Of a stretch of DNA of 64,000 bases, positions 59,886-64,000 are shown in pieces. Below the pieces are notes generated by a model. It made no database searches. It was not told the origin of the DNA and saw only the letters and a program-made list of their open reading frames with translations. Position numbers and translations under genes: made by a program. Each line of letters starts with the position of its first letter. Within the stretch, counting starts at the first letter, position 1. The DNA is from Sabellastarte sp. h YS-2021 (taxonomy: Eukaryota; Annelida; Polychaeta; Sabellida; Sabellidae). The DNA lies in assembly GCA_964017235.1 (NCBI GenBank), contig OZ024931.1:103930221-103994220 (forward strand), in the 5' to 3' direction.

Positions 59886-60165
59886 GGATTTTCATATGCA
59901 ATAATGTTCATTAATCAGCATAGAAACGGTTTCAAATCTTGGTTACTGCACCAAAAACATGAAAAGTACCCTATACACTAATTGTCAGTTCAAATGTCGA
60001 TCATTTATTGTTACCAACCAGTTAAAATAAGCCTAATAATTGATCTTTCTTTCTAAATAGACAATAAACTATGTACAGATGTCACCATGCTGCAGAATTT
60101 GACAATAAACTGTGTGCAGATGTCATTCTGCTGTCAAAGGTAAAAGTCCAGGTTTTGCATCCTGT

Positions 60166-60450
60166 CTTTGTATTTTCTGTATTTGTATTAATACTCAGCG
60201 CAATATCTCCATGTACTACAGTACTCAAAGAGCTATATGACCCATTTGACTGTACAAGTACAGTCCAACTCTCAAATTACTGACATTCCCCTAACTGAAG
60301 ACATAGGCTCAAGGATGACCATTTATCAACAATCTTGAGGTTCCAGTTTAAGTTGTCATCCGAGCCACTGTGTATCTGCCTGTACCTGGGATTGAACCCA
60401 CGTGTTCTATGTTCCTAGATGAGTGTGTTACCCACTAGACCACAGTAGCA
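60166..60450 (-). mobile_element. tRNA-derived SINE, family 2
   Basis: Minus-strand head TGGTCTAGTGGGTAACACAC (A box) and GGGTTCAATCCC (B box). The body shares CGGATGACA, GTTGATAAATGGTCATCCTTGAG-like wording and TGGAGATATTGCGCTGAG with the 16.4 kb copy. The tail is AATACA-type rather than clean CAATA repeats. Confidence 0.82.
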
Positions 60451-61199
60451 TGTCAAATGCCATATATTGCCATAAGCTGGCTTTGAACCCACCCCAATAG
60501 AAATGGGAGTGGAGCAAAAAAAAAATGTCAATCTATTTAACCACATGGACATTGCAACCTCTTGTTAATTATCTTCATTTACCAACTTCCATTAGGTAAA
60601 GAATAACTCACCATTTTTCATTTGGTACTCCTTCATTTTCAAAATATTGTCCCAGGTCGGGGCATGGTTCAGAATTCGTTGCGAAATTGTAATGTAAAAA
60701 TTGAAGCTGTATGCAATATTTTCCAAACAGTTACATAAGGTTAAGAATCAAGCAGAATTAACAAACATCAAACACAGTATACATTATATTTGTGATGTTA
60801 TTGAAGTTATTATGGCAGTTCAAGTCTTTGTTGTTATGAGATTCCAGATACAAAAGCTACAGCCCTGGCGAGTGTCTCATACAAAACTAATTTCATCATT
60901 ATTCAGATAAAGCACAGTTCATCAAATTGCCACACATTTACATTAGCTGGGGGGTGGTGAACTTTCCATTTGGACTGAAAAAAGTACTTGGCGTATTGAG
61001 TTGAGAGGATTTTGGCATTAGACCGCTGCTCAACAGTTTAGGGACATAAACTACTGACTGTTTTTGACATAGACATAGTTCTAAGGTATTGTCTGAACTG
61101 GTAAGCTTAATACAGGGTCATAAATTCCTGCTCACAATGTCTGGCTCAGTGCAGAAGTGGCACCAGCATATCATATTCCTCACAGCACCTCTCTTAGTC
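60451..61199. other. Interval without a recognisable gene
   Basis: Short frames only. I recognise no domain or repeat. Confidence 0.5.
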
Positions 61200-61690
61200 T
61201 CTCCTGACAAATACCACATTTACAAAACGTTTTTAAAACCTATCTTTGGGTTTACTAAACGTTTTAAAGGGTTCTGTTTACTTTTAATGTTTAAAAAAAC
61301 CTTTGAAAACATTCTCTATACAAATGGTTTTGCTGAATACAATGTATTAAATGTTTTTAAAATAGCTCAAGAAATTGAACTTTGACCAGAAACATTTTTA
61401 AAACATTAGTAAAATGACTCAAGAAATGTAGGTTATGCTGGAAATGTTTTTTGTAAAAAAGTATACATAAAACATTTAAATAACATTTGTTGACAATGTT
61501 TTGTAACTGTTCTCTGAAAACGTTTTACTTACATTCCATAGCAACTGGTTTTTATACTCATCATTTTAAAAGGTTTTTAAAATGTTTTCTATCAAATGTT
61601 TTGACAACATTCTGTTATAAACCGTTTTTCTACCCATATTTTCAGAATGCTTATTAATTAATGTTTACCTTCAAACATTTGAAAACAAAG
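61200..61690. repeat. Repeat built from AAACRTTT palindromic words
   Basis: More than ten words of the form AAAACGTTTT, AAACATTT or AAATGTTTT occur in about 490 bases, for example 61223-61233, 61256-61266 and near 61516. Spacing is irregular and the words occur in both orientations. The open frame at 61089-61385 follows the repeat and has no domain. It could be a decayed foldback or satellite element. Confidence 0.6.
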
Positions 61691-62039
61691 ATGGTGGTGA
61701 GCAATGACAGGGGATTTTAGAGAACTTTGTCAAAAATTGCCCCACATGCAATAGCTAAAAGTTCTTACAATTTTACACCGAAAAATAGTATTTTCATTGG
61801 TGAACAACGTACAAACAGTTTGAATTTTACCTCTGAATCCAATTCCCAAGGTTAATATTGGTGCTGGTCATTTTTACACTCATAACACTAATAAATTTAT
61901 AGGACTGTTATGAATCTTCACATTTAACCATGTACAATATACCACATGAGCAGCAACTTATATGACATTGCTTCTTGTAGAGTTATTGCCCATTAGCCTC
62001 ATCTAATAATGTGTTATATGTTACACCGCCCTAATTTGG
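61691..62039. other. Interval without a recognisable gene
   Basis: AT-rich sequence, nothing recognised. Confidence 0.5.
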
Positions 62040-62185
62040 TTAATGTTTAACTTTACCATGAAGTTAAGGGCAATATATTTTAATGTTAACCTGATCTTAA
62101 GATTGTAAAATCTATTTGAATATTTATTGTGTATTTTGAGTAATTATAATAAAGCGCTATAGAAATAATAATAATAATATTTGTA
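62040..62185 (+). mobile_element. Retroposon 3' end of L2/V-SINE type
   Basis: Ends TAATAAAGCGCTATAGAAAT followed by AAT repeats. An AAAGCGCTATA-like word before a short tandem tail is typical of L2-group LINEs and the SINEs they copy. The upstream body is too diverged to assign to a family. Confidence 0.55.
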
Positions 62186-63055
62186 TCCAACAGATACACT
62201 CAGATAATCTCTTTAGCTTGAGAGTGTTTAATGGGACTATGAAAATAAAACCCATCAATAGATATCACGAAAACTCCTTGCACTATCTGAGCACAGTGAC
62301 TTTATTAATGCAATATTTCTTGGAGACCATATTGGATTTGTATTTATTTGCTTGAATTCAATTTATTGCCCCAAAATCTGTTGTTTTTCGTTCTTGATTT
62401 CAAACACAAGGTCGACTCTGTAATCAAGAAATGAAACAGGTCTGTGGATGTCCTCATTATTGTCATCCATTATGACACAGTACTCCGCAGGGAAATGTTG
62501 TATTCCACTGATTTACGTCTTCATCAAAGGTCTTAGCCAGTTCTTAGGCTTAATAATGTTGTATTTTTATACAAAAGTGAAAAGCCTATAACTTAGCTCA
62601 GCCCCTTGAAGAATATCGTCCCATAAGAACGGGACTGATTGATGTGTGATCACGTTCAGAAATTATTTTCTGAGCTCTCTGCATAACTTTCTTTTTTTCA
62701 TATCTACAGCTCAGGTGATCGGTCAGACTAATAAGTTTGAATTTCCACGCAATTATCGGATAAATACGTAAGAAATAATTAAACATATTGTCATGCATTA
62801 TTTTTAAGGTAATCTGCTATACTTATTTTTGTAATAATTTATACACAATGCAGTGTGTTTTTTCAGTTCAATCAGCTTTTACTTATTCAATTATCATCTG
62901 ATACATGGACATCCTCATGGTGTCAATACAATTTATCTACTTCCCTGGAACTGGTGTGCTAACAGCCACCAGAATGACCAGTGCTCGTTGGGTCAAAGAG
63001 AGTATGGTTTCTGTTCTGCTTTTTTCTGTAAAAAATAGATCAGTTTCCTAGATCT
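62186..63055. other. Interval without a recognisable gene
   Basis: Short frames only. Nothing can be named. Confidence 0.5.
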
Positions 63056-64000
63056 AGAGGTCAAAGTAAAATAAGGTCAAAGGTCAAATGGGAATGAAGA
63101 TAGGTCAAATCAGTTTGTGACATTTTATTTACACATTAGTAAAAGATATAAGCATAAAAGAGGGGTTAAAACCTTTAAATTTTTCAAATTATTTTGTAAA
63201 TTTAAAGCCCAAACCCAACTAAAGTCGAGGAGGGATGATGGAAGCGAAGGTGGAGGAATAGAAGGTGCCAGAGAGGCGTTCTGGAGGTATGTCCAAACTG
63301 CCGAGCTCCTCCAGAGGCCATGGGCCATGATTTGCTGTAACTGGACATTATTGTCAAAAGCCAGGGTAGCTCCAGATCGCCGAAAAGCATGAAAACCATG
63401 ACCAATCAATGGTACACCAATCTGTTGCAAAACCTTCCTAAGGGCATCCCTAATGGTGGTATCTATAACTGGATGAAAGGGGGAAAAGAATGAACGAACA
63501 GGGGTGAAGATGGTGAAAAAGATATGGAATCTAAGAGTTTCCTTAAAGCCAGAACTGGGCAAAGTGTAGTATTCTGAAGAACTGGAATCTGGACAAAATG
63601 GTGAGCCAAAGTATCCTGTAAAGTTTTGGTCCATTTTATTAAAATGTGAGCCCCAGGTTCAGCAAAAATTATGTCTCGCCTCAAGAAATGTCTTTGCTTA
63701 TCAAATTTGAATCTTGAATGAGGTGCAATGTTAGACATTCTTAGGAAAGCAAAGAAAGCTAACAGGAAAATTGCCCGAAATAATGGTGGATCAGACAGGA
63801 TATCACATGCTTGAGATATTAAAGCCAAAGTTGTGAGATCAAAAATGCCCCTAGGGGTTGGGGCAAATCTGGTGTTAATAGAAATGCTCCTGAGATATTC
63901 TGAAACTAGTCTGTGTGAAAGGACCTCTGGATGTCACTGATATTTGATTGCCGCTTTCTTAATAGATGAGACATAATTCAAAATAACCTTGTGTGAAACA
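63056..64000 (-). mobile_element. DIRS-type retroelement, copy 4, recombinase end, leaves the window
   Basis: Read on the minus strand, the tyrosine-recombinase catalytic half lies at about 63200-63830. It includes FFAFLRMSNIAPHS, HAFRRSGATLAFDNN, AHGLWRSSAVWTYL with the late Tyr, and a Pro/Ser-rich ending. The tail after it (GTAAATAAAATGTCACAAAC, then repeated TTTGACC words, 63056-63130) resembles the DIRS-type end repeats at 4.6-6.1 kb. RT and gag, if present, lie beyond position 64000. It is a fossil with at least two breaks in the visible part. The closest relative here is copy 2. Confidence 0.85.

Noticed and set aside
61089-61385. A 98-codon frame
   Set aside because: Mostly the palindromic-word repeat, with no recognisable domain.

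Overview
The window reads as a repeat-dense, AT-rich stretch of an animal nuclear genome, most likely a marine invertebrate. A lophotrochozoan such as a mollusc or brachiopod is my best guess; the species is not determinable from the sequence. The basis is a galanin/allatostatin-A-type neuropeptide receptor together with DIRS-type tyrosine-recombinase retroelements, CR1/L2-group LINEs, tRNA-derived SINEs, a Ginger-like DNA transposon and a Harbinger relic. I found no bacterial-style operons, no CRISPR array, no rRNA and no free-standing tRNA gene.

Layout. 1-6.8 kb: two broken DIRS-type elements in tandem, two DIRS-like end repeats (one split by a GC-rich MITE-like element), then the 3' end of a LINE. 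8.76-14.0 kb: a long DIRS-type element that looks close to whole. 16.2-16.7 kb: a small DIRS relic beside a SINE. 20.2-21.6 kb: the only convincing host gene, an intronless class A GPCR on the minus strand with a poly(A) signal just downstream. 23.8-36 kb: mostly unassigned AT-rich DNA with SINEs and microsatellites. 36.3-37.3 kb: a decayed PIF/Harbinger transposase. 42.5-45.3 kb: a Ginger-like transposon whose long terminal inverted repeats carry evenly placed CpG palindromes. 46.5-50.3 kb: a SINE, a LINE tail, and a nearly full-length LINE on the minus strand whose N-terminus encodes a leucine-rich leader followed by a 2A-like motif. 50.6-52.2 kb: non-coding dispersed and tandem repeats. 54.9-59.9 kb: two more LINE copies, one invaded by a SINE. 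60.2-62.2 kb: a SINE, a repeat built from ACGT-centred palindromic words, and a LINE/SINE-type tail. 63.06 kb to the end: a minus-strand DIRS recombinase region running out of the window.

How the parts relate. The LINE families and one SINE family share a 3'-terminal motif, as expected if the SINE was copied by LINE machinery. Nesting gives relative ages: a SINE lies in a LINE, and a MITE-like element lies in a DIRS-type end. Apart from the GPCR I see no cellular pathway encoded here. The least ordinary observations are the palindrome array of the Ginger-like element, the 2A-like leader of the LINE, and the ACGT-palindrome repeat near 61.4 kb.
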